NCBI GenBank assembly: GCA_033296705.1
Contig: MU856914.1
Coordinates: 54,343-118,342, forward strand
DNA length: 64,000 bases
Direction: 5' to 3'
Source of the DNA: Chaetomidium leptoderma
Taxonomy: Eukaryota; Ascomycota; Sordariomycetes; Sordariales; Chaetomiaceae
Shown here: positions 1 through 10,322 of the stretch, in pieces
How the letters are laid out: each line of letters opens with the position of its first letter
How positions within the stretch are numbered: the stretch's first letter is position 1
The notes under the pieces: model-generated
The model's database searches: none
Seen by the model: only the letters and a program-made list of their open reading frames with translations
Told to the model about the DNA's origin: nothing
Program-made: the position numbers and the translations under genes

Positions 1-1074
1 CCCACCGACACCCACCTCCTCCTCAACGCCCGCGACCCGGCGGGCTACACGCCCCTGCACCACGCCGTCCTCCGCAACAGCACCGACGTAGCCCTCGCCC
101 TCCTCGAAAGCGGCGCCGACCCCGACCAGCAGCAGCAAATTCTCTCTGGCCCCGCCAAAGAAGAAGAAACCAACCCCCATCTTCCTGAAAAAGAAGAAGA
201 AGAAGAAAAAGAAGAAAAAGCCGGAGCCGGCACCCCCCTCTGGCACGTCCTCAACAACAGCAACAAAGTCCCCCCCTCCACCCAACCCCACAGCACCCGC
301 CTCGCCATGATCCGCCTCCTCCTCCAGCACGGCGGCGCAGCAGCAGCAGCCTTGAATATCCCCAGCGGCACCGAGGGCACCTTCCCCCTTCACGAAGCCG
401 TCATGGGCGCTGCTGCTGCCAGTGATGATGACGAAAACGGAACAGGAGAAGAAGCGATCGGCATGTTGCTAGATGTTTCAGGAAAGGGAGATATCGACGT
501 CGGCACGACGGTGCCGCGCGACAGGGACATGCGCGGGTCGACGCCGCTCATGTACGCCGCGGCCATGTGTCGGGTGCGGGTGGTGCGGTTGCTGCTGGCG
601 CGCGGGGCCGATGTGGGGAGGGTGAATGCGGTTGGGGAGACGGTGCTGCATTGGGCGGGGGTGAATAGGACTTCTTCCTTGAAGAAGAATGACGGGGAGG
701 GGGAGGAAGGGGGTGATACAGAGGGTGGGGTCGAGGTGATTAGGTTGTTGGTGGAGGAGCAGGGGGTGGATGTGAATGGGAGGAATCGGTTGGGGGCCAC
801 GGCGCTGCATGGTGCTGCGTATTGTGGGCTGATGGGGAATGTGAAGCAGCTGTTGCAGCTTGGGGCGGACACGCGGCTGGTGGCCGAGGACTTTCATTAT
901 GAGAAGCTGGTCGGCCTGAGGGGGACTGCGGAGGAGTTGGCTAGGGCGCAGGGGCATTGGGAGGTGGCCGAGTTTATAAAAGAGCGGGAGGCTGCGAGGA
1001 AGGGGAGGAGGGAAGGTGGGAGGGGAAAAGGGGAGGGCGAGACGGGGGAGGGTGGGAAACCACAGGGCTCGTGA
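1..1074 (+). CDS. Ankyrin-repeat protein, 5' end outside the window
   Basis: Frame 1 is open from base 1 to the TGA at 1072-1074, giving 357 residues with no start in view, so the N-terminus lies to the left. Ankyrin units are visible: GYTPLHHAVLRNSTDVALAL near residue 16, GSTPLMYAAAMCRVRVVRLL near residue 178, then ETVLHWA, and GATALHGAAYCGLMGNVKQL near residue 264. Between repeats there are low-complexity inserts, including a Glu/Lys run at about 170-220. The tail is Arg/Gly/Lys rich. Ankyrin repeats mediate protein binding; no catalytic domain is visible, so the role is unknown. Third-position use shifts from C-ending codons in the first half to G/T-ending ones in the second half. Confidence 0.85.
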   Translation, partial: PTDTHLLLNARDPAGYTPLHHAVLRNSTDVALALLESGADPDQQQQILSGPAKEEETNPHLPEKEEEEEKEEKAGAGTPLWHVLNNSNKVPPSTQPHSTRLAMIRLLLQHGGAAAAALNIPSGTEGTFPLHEAVMGAAAASDDDENGTGEEAIGMLLDVSGKGDIDVGTTVPRDRDMRGSTPLMYAAAMCRVRVVRLLLARGADVGRVNAVGETVLHWAGVNRTSSLKKNDGEGEEGGDTEGGVEVIRLLVEEQGVDVNGRNRLGATALHGAAYCGLMGNVKQLLQLGADTRLVAEDFHYEKLVGLRGTAEELARAQGHWEVAEFIKEREAARKGRREGGRGKGEGETGEGGKPQGS

Positions 1075-1883
1075 GGAAGTCAGTCTTGGTCACTACTACG
1101 GGGGGCTGGGTTACGACGAAGCCGGGAAAGACAACCAGAAATAAGCAACCGGCAATAAGCAGTCCGTAATGGATTACATTTATACAACCACACGTTGGTC
1201 GATTTGCAATTTGACTCAACTCCACCCTCCGCTGAGGCATGGCTAACCAACAGCACACTATATTATGTCACCCCATCCGCACTCACAACACAAGGGGCAA
1301 AGCGAAGTTGTATCTGAAAACTGCCCGCAACCCAGTAGCATGGCAGGCACATCCGGCGAGGACTGTAAAGTAGGGTCAGGTGGCACAGGGATGGGGGGGG
1401 GGCTTGTTTTGTGTTGTTTGATCACTAATCGTCTATTTTCTGGTCATATTGCCTCAGAGTGGAGACTTGGACAACAACTCGGCCGACATCTTAACCTCAT
1501 TCCGTATGTCTTGTATCCCGCTCTCTATATTGATCTTTGACCTGCAACTGTTGTGTTGTGTGGAAGTAAGCCCCCGCGAGAACAACTGAACCGTCTTCTA
1601 CCTCTGGATTCGCCTCTACCCGGAACTCCGGGGTACTCTCTGTTTGGGCTCGCTTTTAATCAACAAGCCATTGGCTGCCCACTGCCGGATCAGTTATCAA
1701 CTCCTGGCTGTTGTTACAAGCGGCGGAGAACTCCCTATACCAACCTCGCCCCTATTCCTAGCCCCTTTTTCGGGTCAACGCGAGTAGATACGACGCAACA
1801 AAGACAAAGAGAGATAAGCCGGAAGCAAAGCAGAGAATAAAACGACGTCCTCCAGGGGCAGCAACAATATCCAGCCCAGAAAC
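1075..1883. other. Intergenic, nothing recognised
   Basis: About 800 bases between the ankyrin gene and the start of the DsbA-like gene. Only short unrelated open frames are present. It presumably holds the 3' end of the first gene and the promoter of the second. Confidence 0.6.
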
Positions 1884-2879
1884 ATGGCCAAGTTCACCTT
1901 CGAGATCGACGTCTACTCGGACCCGATCTGCCCCTGGTGCTACATCGGCAAGGAGGCCCTCGACAGAGCCATGGCCACTTACACAGCCCAGCATCCGGAT
2001 GCCGACTTCAAATTGACCTGGAAACCCTACATGCTGTGGCCCAACGCGGGCGTCTCTGGTAGGTTCTTACCCTCCGACTCAGAGGCACCCACTAACAACA
2101 ACTTACACGTATCTATCCAGCCTACGACAAGGGAGCCTCGCTGCGCGCCGCCTTTGGGGCCCGCGCGCCCGTCATGCTCGAGCGCCTCGACCTGCTCGGA
2201 ACGCAGTACGGGATCGACTTTAGGTGGGAGGGCAAGACGGGCAACTCGCGGGACGCGCACAAGCTGGTGCTGCTGGCGATGGAGCGGGATGCCGCCGCCG
2301 CCGCTGCTTTGACGGCCTCTTCTTCCACAGACTCAGCACTCCCCACCTCAAACGACGACGAACCCACCACCCCTTCTTCACCACCACCACCGCGCCACAC
2401 CCAAACCAACCTCAACCGCACACTAACCCACCTCTTCACCTCCTCCTTCCGTACGTCCCGCACCCCCCAACCCAGTTTTAACTAACCCACAGCTAAAGAA
2501 AAAGAAACTAGAAAAAAACCAAGACCTCTCCTCCCCCCCCTTCCTAGCAACAACCGCCGTAACGCTCGGCCTACTCCCAACCGAAGCCGCCGCACTCGCC
2601 TATCTCGCCGCCGACGGGCCGGGCAAGATCGTCGACACTTTCTCGGCGCGCGCCCGCCAGCTCGGCGTGAGGGCCGTGCCTAGCTATGTCGTGCAGGGCC
2701 GGTGGCAGGTGGGGGGGATGCAGGGGGAGGAGGTTTGGAGGGGTTTTTTTGAGAGGGTTAGGGGGGCTGTTTTGGGAAATGGTGCTACTGCTACTACTGC
2801 TGATAGTAGTGGAGATGTTATGGGTGTGGTGGGGGTGGTGGGTGTGGATGGGGGGAGGGACGGGGAAAGGGGGGGGTAA
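1884..2879 (+). CDS. DsbA/FrnE-like thioredoxin-fold protein
   Basis: Exons 1884-2058, 2121-2450 and 2512-2879 give 290 residues. Intron 1 (GTAGGT...CCAG) is clear. For intron 2 only an acceptor at 2510-2511 joins the frames; the closer CAG at 2490-2492 would break them. The N-terminus has the DsbA-family signature SDPICPWCYIG (residues 13-23) with the CxxC-type pair CPWC, and the C-terminal part has the cis-Pro region VRAVPSYVVQGRW followed by VGGMQG, as in FrnE/2-hydroxychromene isomerase-like proteins. The family contains disulfide oxidoreductases and GST-kappa-like enzymes; the substrate is unknown. An Ala/Ser/Thr/Pro-rich stretch interrupts the helical insertion domain, and a Gly-rich tail follows the fold. 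No signal peptide, so probably cytosolic. Confidence 0.85.
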
Positions 2880-3265
2880 GTAAGGGTGGTGGTGTTTTGT
2901 TACGAGGTTATGGCTGGCAGCAACCGAAGGATTCAGGAGAACTTGGTTGGTTTTTTTAGTTCATTAATGTCGCTGCTCGAAAGGGAGAAGCTGGACACCC
3001 CAGAGCCACTTCTCGAGACAACTCATGTGCATCGTAGCAAACGCCCAACGCCTGATCATTGAACCCCTAGGACCGTCCAAGTCACCACTAGCCCTCTTAT
3101 TTTCGTCCTTGTACCAGCCACTCTAACCAGAGTAAAATAACAACATGACCGAGGGTTATTGCCGTCCCGTTGATGTGCTGCCGAGCCCTACCCTTACCCA
3201 CCCAACACCAACCCAATGCGAGATAGATAGACAAAGTAAGAAAACTGTTAATAGACAACCCCCCC
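2880..3265. other. Convergent intergenic spacer
   Basis: Just under 400 bases between two convergent genes. It contains no convincing frame and should hold both 3' UTRs. Confidence 0.6.
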
Positions 3266-4399
3266 CTACCGCTTCATATGACTATAATCCTTGAGCAGAT
3301 GCTCCATGTGCACATTCGTCGACTTGCCCGTCCGGCGCTGCGCCCGCTTCTTCTTCTTCTCCACCTTGGGCGCCTGCATGGCCTTGAGGCGGGGGTCCTC
3401 GGACGCGGGCTTCTGCTGGGCGGCCACCAGGCGCGGCACGATGCTCTCGAGGCTGGGCACCTCGACGCGCGACCACATGAGCTTGAGCTGCGGGTCGACC
3501 TCGTGGAACAGGCTGGCGTCGTCGGGCCAGACCAGGCGCGCGACGCCGTCCTTCTTGGCCCGGACCACCAGCACCCGGTGCTCCTGCTCGAGCTCGCTGA
3601 TGGGCCCGTCGCAGTCGGGCCACCCGTCCTTGAGGTCCTTGACGTTGACCCCGCTGGCGTCCGTCTTGCGCTGCAGGTACGCGAGCAGCTGCGTCTTGGT
3701 CTTGACGTCGGGGATGATCGGCCGGTGCACGTACGTGCCCGACCGCCACGTCTGCTCGCTCAGCGCCGGGTCCGGAATCCACTGGATCTGCGGGTGGCGG
3801 CGCATCTGGTCGACAAAGTACTCCTGCTCGTGGTCGGCGCGGGCCGTGGCCGACAGGTAACCCAGAACGTCGAAGCAGGTCTGGGGCTCGTCCTTGTTGC
3901 GCAGCCACGCCACGGCGTAGGCCATCTGCGAGATGACGCTGTCGCCGGTGCCGGTGAGGGCGGGCTGCGAGTAGACGATGTTGCCGGCCGGCGTGTCGCG
4001 GTCCCGGCGCGGCGTGAGGCTGCCGGGGGCGGCGGCGGCCGACGTGGTGGAGCCGACCGAGGGGGAGGGCGACGGCGGTGCCAGCGAGCGCTTGCTGCCT
4101 GCGCCGGGGCCGAGTTTGGCGGCGGCGGCAGACATGCTGCTCAGGAAGGACGCCTGCTGGCGATCGAATCCGCTCGACATTTTGTTGGTGTTGCTATTGC
4201 TGTCGCTCCCGGTCATCCACGATTTCTGGCCCCGTTTGGGTAGCAGCGATTGTCTTTTGCGCTTGGTCGCGGGCGGCTCGGCGGGCTGCTCGGCGGGCTG
4301 CTCGGCGGGAGGTGATTGAGCATCGCTTTCGCTTTCTTGCGCCGTCAAAGGCGACGGAGCACTGGGGGCAGGAGAGTGGGATTCCATTGGAGGAACCAT
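3266..4399 (-). CDS. tfa2: Transcription initiation factor IIE subunit beta
   Basis: Single exon of 377 residues starting MVPPMESHSP; a second ATG lies four codons later at 4387, and the frame is open further upstream but without conserved sequence. The N-terminal 150 residues are Ser/Pro/Ala rich with the basic stretch TKRKRQSLLPKRGQKSW. The core has the winged-helix part (GDSVISQMAYAVAWLRNKDE, then HPQIQWIPDPALSEQTWRSG) and the second helical part around KTQLLAYLQRKTDASGVNV and DGWPDC, as in fungal Tfa2. The C-terminus is Lys/Arg rich (VEKKKKRAQRRTGKS). With TFIIE alpha it recruits and regulates TFIIH at RNA polymerase II promoters in the nucleus. Assignment rests on the overall core pattern. 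Confidence 0.88.
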   Translation of the reverse strand: MVPPMESHSPAPSAPSPLTAQESESDAQSPPAEQPAEQPAEPPATKRKRQSLLPKRGQKSWMTGSDSNSNTNKMSSGFDRQQASFLSSMSAAAAKLGPGAGSKRSLAPPSPSPSVGSTTSAAAAPGSLTPRRDRDTPAGNIVYSQPALTGTGDSVISQMAYAVAWLRNKDEPQTCFDVLGYLSATARADHEQEYFVDQMRRHPQIQWIPDPALSEQTWRSGTYVHRPIIPDVKTKTQLLAYLQRKTDASGVNVKDLKDGWPDCDGPISELEQEHRVLVVRAKKDGVARLVWPDDASLFHEVDPQLKLMWSRVEVPSLESIVPRLVAAQQKPASEDPRLKAMQAPKVEKKKKRAQRRTGKSTNVHMEHLLKDYSHMKR

Positions 4400-5167
4400 T
4401 GCAGGGGTAGTTGCAGGGGTCGCTCGGTGCCTATTTACAAATGGATCCGTCGTCGCCAATTGAAAATGGCGAATTGGCCGCCAACAATGCAGTTTTGATT
4501 TTCCGTGGTTTGTTGGTTTCCAAAAGCTGCGTGATGGGTTAAGCACTGAGAGATGCAGAGAAGAAGAGGAAGAGCAGAAATGGGAAGAGCCCATCGGTAC
4601 TCAAAAGCGACCTTATGACTGATGCTCGCTCACATGCGCAGTGCTGCACCTGCAGACTCGGAGCCAACTCACCACGAGCAAAGGTCCGTCTCAAGTCCTC
4701 AACCCCTCAACCTTCACGTACCTACACCTATACCCATATACTAGGCATCAAAACACCATAAACAGCGTACGGAATTACAAAGTCTATAAACTATGTGCCA
4801 ATTCCAGCCATGCAGTCGCCTCAGCTGCTTCTGTCCCGCAATGGCAGGGCAGCGGGCTCGCTCGCTTGTGTGTGCTCGCTTCCGACGCCGGATACATGAA
4901 GAACCTCTGGCATACACAGACATCATCCATCCATAACCTTGACTGAACCACGAAAACGCAACCACCGCTCCTGGCGAGGCGCTTGATGTTGTCAGCGCCC
5001 GCCCCAAAGACCCCATCCAAGTGGATCAATCACAGGAACACCCAGGGAGATCTCGGGGATCCCTGATCATGATTCCTGGAGTGCATGTAGACCCAAAACA
5101 CCGGCATTAGTGTGTAAAAAGAAACCCCCTATTGCGTTCGCCGTTCCTGTGCTCCACCACGAGAAAC
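4400..5167. other. Intergenic: TFIIE beta promoter side and cytochrome b5 3' side
   Basis: About 770 bases between two tandem minus-strand genes. The part from 4400 to 4594 is open in the TFIIE frame but lacks conserved features and is read here as 5' UTR. No other gene is recognised. Confidence 0.55.
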
Positions 5168-5783
5168 TTAGGCGCTCTGCGCAGCCTTTTGTTGCTCGAG
5201 GTACTGGTAGGCGAAGTAGGCGGCCGCACCACCGATGGCCAGGATGATGTACAGGCCGACGCCGAAGCCGGCCGAGTCGTTGTTGGCGGCCGGGGCAACG
5301 GCGCCGGGGACGGGGGTCTTGGGCTTGGGGTCGCCGGGCTAAGAACAACACAGTCAGTATCCCAATTCCTCTGTATCCTTTTCTTCTGGCGAAGGCTACG
5401 TACGTTGCGCTTCAGCTCGCCGACCTTGAGCGGTCCAAGCGTCTCGCGGGCCTCGTCGCTGTGGCCGACATCCTCAAAGGCCTCGGTCGCATCCTGGCCG
5501 GCAACATCGAGCATCACCTCCTCGCCACCACTGTAGACATTGTGTTAGCAACGTGTTGCGTGTTTTTGATATCGCCCAATGCGGGGAACGGGGGAACTGA
5601 AGGATGGGGGCAGCGCTCCCCGGAAGACGATATGCGGACGACAGGCAGAGATAGATGTGGCACTTACGGGTGCTCGTCGACAAACTTGGTCACGTCGTAG
5701 ATCTGGTCGTGGATGACGACGTAGAGATCCTTCTTGGTGTTGTGCTCGGCAACATCCTGGTACGTGAGCTGCTTGAGGGCCAT
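5168..5783 (-). CDS. Cytochrome b5 (microsomal, tail-anchored)
   Basis: Exons 5783-5668, 5530-5404 and 5338-5168 give 137 residues. All junctions are GT-AG (GTAAGT and GTACGT donors). The haem domain starts MALKQLTYQDVAEHNTKKDL; intron 1 splits the axial-ligand motif HPGG (DEHP|GGEE), and the second axial His is in FEDVGHSDEA. After a Pro-rich linker (PGDPKPKTPVPG) there is one hydrophobic helix, GVGLYIILAIGGAAAYFAYQ, and a short polar tail, typical of ER tail-anchored b5. It passes electrons from cytochrome b5 reductase (or CPR) to desaturases, sterol enzymes and P450s. Confidence 0.96.
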
Positions 5784-6765
5784 CTTGACGGTTGTTGTCG
5801 GTGTGGAAATTGTCGGTCTTCGAACACGGGGAATTTTTTTTTCTGCACAGCTGTTTGTTAGTACAGTACGCGCAAACATGTTTGGCAGAGGCCGCGACGA
5901 GAAGCAATTGGGCGAGAAACGTACCAGAAATTCGGAGACTTGGGCACGACGAGTGATGATTGAGTTGGGGCAGTGACGGTAAGCTGGAGATGGTTGTCGG
6001 AGGGAAAGGGGGTGGTCGGAAAAAAAAGGACAAAGTTACGGCCCGGCGATCGATGGGGAAGGAGGATCTAATCGCCCGGACAAGGGAAGCGGCAGCGGGA
6101 GACTTTGCTGCTGAACCCCTGGCCGGGAACCAGCGAATTCCCGCTTGGCAGGCCTTCCGATCCCAGCAAAAGCCAATCAAAAGTAACCAAAATCATGCCA
6201 CCCGGGCTCTGATTCGCCGAGCTACACAGTGGTCCGATTCGGGGACTGCGGTATTCTCGGGGCCCGAGAAAGGTGCCAGGCGTCTGCACTCTGCAGGGCC
6301 AGCCAGCAGCGCAGGAGCGCAGCACCACAAGTTGACATGCCTCCATGCCTCCACCCGTCGTTTGCGGAGATCTCCTCTTCTCTCCGCCACGGGGGCGGCG
6401 ACCGTTTTCCGGCGGGTCGGGTTGAACCCCGTCCCCTATCCACCGGCCCGGTCTTCAGCCCTGGATTCGACTCGTTCGAGTGGCGGCCCAAGTCCACTAC
6501 CAGTCCACTGCCCCGTTTCAGGGCCTGGTCGGGTGTGTTAATCGGGAACCTTTAACTATCGTGTCCGGGTCTTATCTCGGTCTCGCGTTCAGGTGGAGCG
6601 GCGAGGTTCCGCACGATGCAGACAAAAGAAGACAGAAAAAGAAAAAAAGAAGAAAAATGCCTCTAATCATCGTCCTCTGACCTCCCCTTTCTAAAGTCTT
6701 TTATGTGGGAGTAAATTCATCACACAAGCACACAAACGCTTAATTACCCCCGAGTAGGTAGCCAT
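5784..6765. other. Intergenic, cytochrome b5 promoter region
   Basis: About 980 bases between the b5 start and the capping-protein stop, both genes on the minus strand. Overlapping frames on both strands near 6000-6550 show no family resemblance. Confidence 0.5.
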
Positions 6766-7846
6766 CTATCTCCTCGCAGCGCCGCCCCCAATGTCCTGCC
6801 CCAGCCTGTAGCTCGCAACCTTGTCCCACTCAATCTTCTGCCTCGTGACCGGGAGCTGCCTCCGCAGCGCCTTGAAGGCGCCCTCGCTCAGACTTGTGAA
6901 GCTCCGGTTCAGGTCCTCTTGATACCTCTTCTCGACCAGCGCGACCTCCTTGGCGATGCCGGCGCCGGACCCGGACGACACGGACGCGGTCACCGACTTG
7001 TTGGTCAGCAGCCGGACGTTACCGTCCTCGTAGTAGTGCACGTCCACCTTGATGGCGCCTTCGAGGGCGTTTGAGGCCGGGTCGAAGACATAATGGGAGC
7101 GCCACCGTCCGTTCCTGAGACCCGGTTGTTAGCGCCACAAGCGAAACGTAAGAAATGCGCCGGTTCGCCATACCAAAAGTTGTTGGGGCTGTATTTGTTC
7201 GCGACAATAACGATGGCGATCTTGGTGTCGTTCTCTATCGGGTAGGCGCCGTAGGCCGCGTTCGGAAAGTGCTCCGTGACGTAGGTCGACAGCCCCTTGA
7301 GTACCGATTTCCTAGTCGACGTAGCATGAGCTTTGCGTCCGTGATATCCCCCCCCATAATCCCCGCGAGTCCTTACGCTAGATCCGCCTTTTCCCCGTCC
7401 ACAACGTAGCTCTCGACCGCGCTGGCCTTCTGTGTGGTGTGGTCGAAGGCGAAGCTACACGAGCTCTCGACATTGTAGTATCGGTCGCCGCCCAGGGCGC
7501 TGTGCGAGCTGACAATGACCGCCTGGCTGCTCCCGGGGAGCTTGACTGTCGCGAACTGCTCCTCGTTGTATTTCTGAAAGGCGGGGCCGAGCTCGTTCAC
7601 CAAGCCGGGGCTCGAGATGGTCAGGGCTTTGATGTCTGTGTGGGGGTCGGTTAGGCCACGATAATAGTTAAACGGATCGTGAAGCGGAATGCCTGCCTGC
7701 GAGGACATCAGAGAGCTATAGTAGAAGGCTCGTTAGCATGTATAGACAAGGTGTTTCGATGCGCGCCGTTGGGCGTGGCAGCAACGGACCTCTCCTGGCG
7801 GAGCTCCCTCCACGAAGGAGGAGAGAATTGCCTTGTGGGACGACAT
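6766..7846 (-). CDS. cap1: F-actin-capping protein subunit alpha
   Basis: Five exons: 7846-7790, 7715-7697, 7635-7377, 7311-7174 and 7114-6766, 273 residues. The start was found upstream of the long frame: exon 1 reads MSSHKAILSSFVEGAPPGE and a 19-base exon 2 supplies LSDVLA, which joins DIKALT as in the CapZ alpha family. Intron 2 (7696-7636) then has a GC donor and AG acceptor; the other introns are GT-AG (intron 1 with a weak GTCCGT). Later family blocks are PAFQKYNEEQF, YGAYPIENDTKIAIVIVANK, NNFWNGRWRSHY and DVHYYEDGNVRLLTNKS. With the beta subunit it caps actin barbed ends at cortical patches. The length matches fungal alpha subunits. Confidence 0.93.
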
Positions 7847-8333
7847 GGCCTCTGATAAGGATTAACAAGAGGATTTGAGTAAGCTTCGGGCTCTTTGCTT
7901 TGCAATGCACTCGTGCGGTACAAATTACTGGGCTGGACGGGGCGGTTGCTGGTGGTCGACGGCCGGGTGATACATGTCGCTGTTGAAACCAAAGATGCGG
8001 GGCGCTGGGTGGGCGTGGTGGGATCACTGGGATGCCATGGAGCGCCAAGAAATGGCCCGGCAGGGGTTCTTGCCTGCTGCTTGCAAACTTGAAGTTCGTC
8101 TGAATTTACGTTTCAACATTTCATCTTTGATGAGATTTCATCTCAATGTCAAGGAACTCGGCCAAGCTACAGATTGGATTGAATACAAGTGTTTCCGGCT
8201 GCAGCCTGAGCCAGTATAAACAAAAGATGCCAGCGTCTGTCGCTCTACAATGCGCCACTTCGCCTGTCAACGCCTCGCCTGCTCTGATGCAATTCTTCAA
8301 TTGCCATCGCTCTCTCTCTCTATCATGTCCCGG
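7847..8333. other. Intergenic, capping-protein promoter region
   Basis: About 490 bases between tandem minus-strand genes. No gene or strong motif seen. Confidence 0.5.
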
Positions 8334-9601
8334 TCAATATTGCAACACCTTCTTGATGTTGTCGTATATCCCTACACACACAAGTCAGCACGGTGTACAG
8401 ACATCACCTGACAGAACAACTTACTAGCAACATCCGGCGCATTCAACGTCTCGTACAGAAGCGGCGTGTGTATGCTGAATCCAGCTACCCGAGCAACAGG
8501 CGCCTCCAGCCTGACAAAAGTCTCCGGGTCTTCCTGGATTGCCGCGGCGACCTCGGCTCCGACTCCGGCATTGATCATGGCCTCGTGGACGACGAGACAC
8601 CGCCCCGTCTTCCGGACGCTCTGGAACACGGTTTCCTTGTCCCAAGGGTAGATGGTCCGCAAGTCAATCAGCTCGACCGAGATGCCCAGGTCCTGCTCGG
8701 CCTTCTTGAGGGCCGCCTCGCACTTGTACAGCGGCTGACCGTACGACACGATGGTGACATCGGACCCCTCCTTCAGCACCTCGGCCTTGGACAGCGGCAG
8801 CGTGTACGACGCCGTCGGGACCTGCTCCACCGCCGCGCGGTACAGAATCTTGGGCTCCATAAAGATGCAGGGATCGTTGCTGCGAATGGCGGCCAGCAAC
8901 AAGCCCTTGGCCTGGAGCGGCGACCGGGGCATGATGACGCGCAAGCCGGGGATGTGCGTGAATAGACTCTCGGGCGACTGCGAGTGGTAGAGCGCGCCGT
9001 GGCCGACGCCGCCGCAGGGCATCCTGACCGTCATACCGCCGACACTCCGCCCGCAGCTGCCGTCGCGGTAGCGGAACTTGGCGGCCTCGTTGACCAGCTG
9101 GTCAAAAGCCGGGTAGACGTAGTCGGCAAACTGTATCTCGGCGACGGGCCGCATCCCCTCGGCGGCGACGCCGATGGCGAAGCCCATGATGCCCTGCTCG
9201 GTGAGCGGCGTGTTGAAGACGCGGTCGCCCCCGTATGTCTCGGCCAGCTTGCCCGTGCAGCGGAACACGCCGCCAAAGGCGACATCCTCGCCAAAGATCA
9301 TGACCGACTCGTCTTCGGCGAGGGCGGTGGAGAGCGCGTCGTTTACCGCCTGGAAGAGGTTCATGCGCTTTGTCGTGCCATTGCGCACCTCGGGCGACAG
9401 CTCCGGATTGTTCAGCGCTGTTTGCGACGTTTGGAAGAGTAGCGGGGTTGTCGAGTAGTCGGTCGGGAGGTTCAGCTTCGCATTTGGCGGATGGGTCGAG
9501 TACAGTCGCCGGGAGGAGGAGGCGAGCGCGGGCGTGGGTGAGGCGCGAGGCGCTCGCCGCGCCAATGCCCTGGACAAGGTGCGAATGGACGAGCCCTTCA
9601 T
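8334..9601 (-). CDS. Branched-chain 2-oxoacid dehydrogenase E1 subunit beta, mitochondrial
   Basis: Exons 9601-8425 and 8371-8334, 404 residues. The second exon (GTAAGT donor, TGTAG acceptor) replaces the unspliced tail with RIYDNIKKVLQY, the expected family ending. The N-terminus is an Arg/Ser/Ala-rich mitochondrial presequence (MKGSSIRTLSRALARRAPRA). Family blocks in order: MNLFQAVNDALSTAL, MIFGEDVAFGGVFRCT, RVFNTPLTEQGIMGFAIG, EIQFADYVYPAFDQLVNEAA and MPCGGVGHGALYHSQSPES. The FGGVFRCT block and the Q in EIQFADY fit BCKDH E1 beta better than pyruvate dehydrogenase E1 beta. It forms the alpha2beta2 thiamine-diphosphate E1 component that decarboxylates ketoacids from Leu, Ile and Val. Confidence 0.94.
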
Positions 9602-10322
9602 TGTTTCTGGAGTTGAGATGGCCTCTGTACCGTCTCTGCTCTGTAACGGTATATCTCAGGGGGGTTCTCTGTGCATATCCAGGAAAACAGACGGGCGAGA
9701 GAGGAAGCTGGAGGAGGGCGGTGGTGTCGGCTTGCGGCGGCTTTGTTGGAGTGCCGTGTTCCTGGCAATTCGCGGGGCCCCGCTCGGCCCTCACTAAAGC
9801 GCCCTGCAAGCACTCACGCGGCCCGCGGCTTTGACAGGGGCACGACATGGCCATGGAGCACCGAAAATTGACGTCCTGGCAATTATTCTCTGAATTCAGA
9901 GGAATTAAGTTGAATTGGTTTCCAGATATGTCGTCTCAACTTCTGGTACCTAATCCCATGTCCCGCGTTGCCGCGTGATGACGTCTCTCAGCGGTCTTGG
10001 CCCCTTGGCCCTGGTTGATAGCGTTGCCCCGTCAACAATCGGCCACTCTTGACTTTCAACGGACCAAGGCACAGCCTGCGACACGGCGTCGCAACGAATC
10101 AGGACATGGCCCTGGCAGTGCGATATATCACGGACCTTCAATTCCCAGTTCCACCAACCTGCGCAACCGTCACCCGGAAAGTCACTGACTGACTTCCCGA
10201 TCCACGATGCATCCCTAACTCGCACAGGGCACCGCATTCCATCCCAAAGCGCAACACCAATAAATAAACCTCGGCAACCTTTGAAACGGACGGAAAAGAA
10301 AAAAGACCAGACAAAAAGAAAA
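9602..10322. promoter_or_regulatory. Divergent promoter region, BCKDH E1 beta / exo-1,3-glucanase
   Basis: About 720 bases between divergent start codons. A frame continues upstream of 9601 but is not conserved. No individual site is called. Confidence 0.4.

Noticed and set aside
3278..4243. 321-codon plus-strand frame
   Set aside because: It is antisense to the TFIIE beta gene and made of Gly/Arg/Leu shadow codons from GC-rich coding DNA.
6410..6500. Possible tRNA because of a GGTTCAACCC box on the minus strand
   Set aside because: No acceptor stem, anticodon arm or A box could be paired around it.
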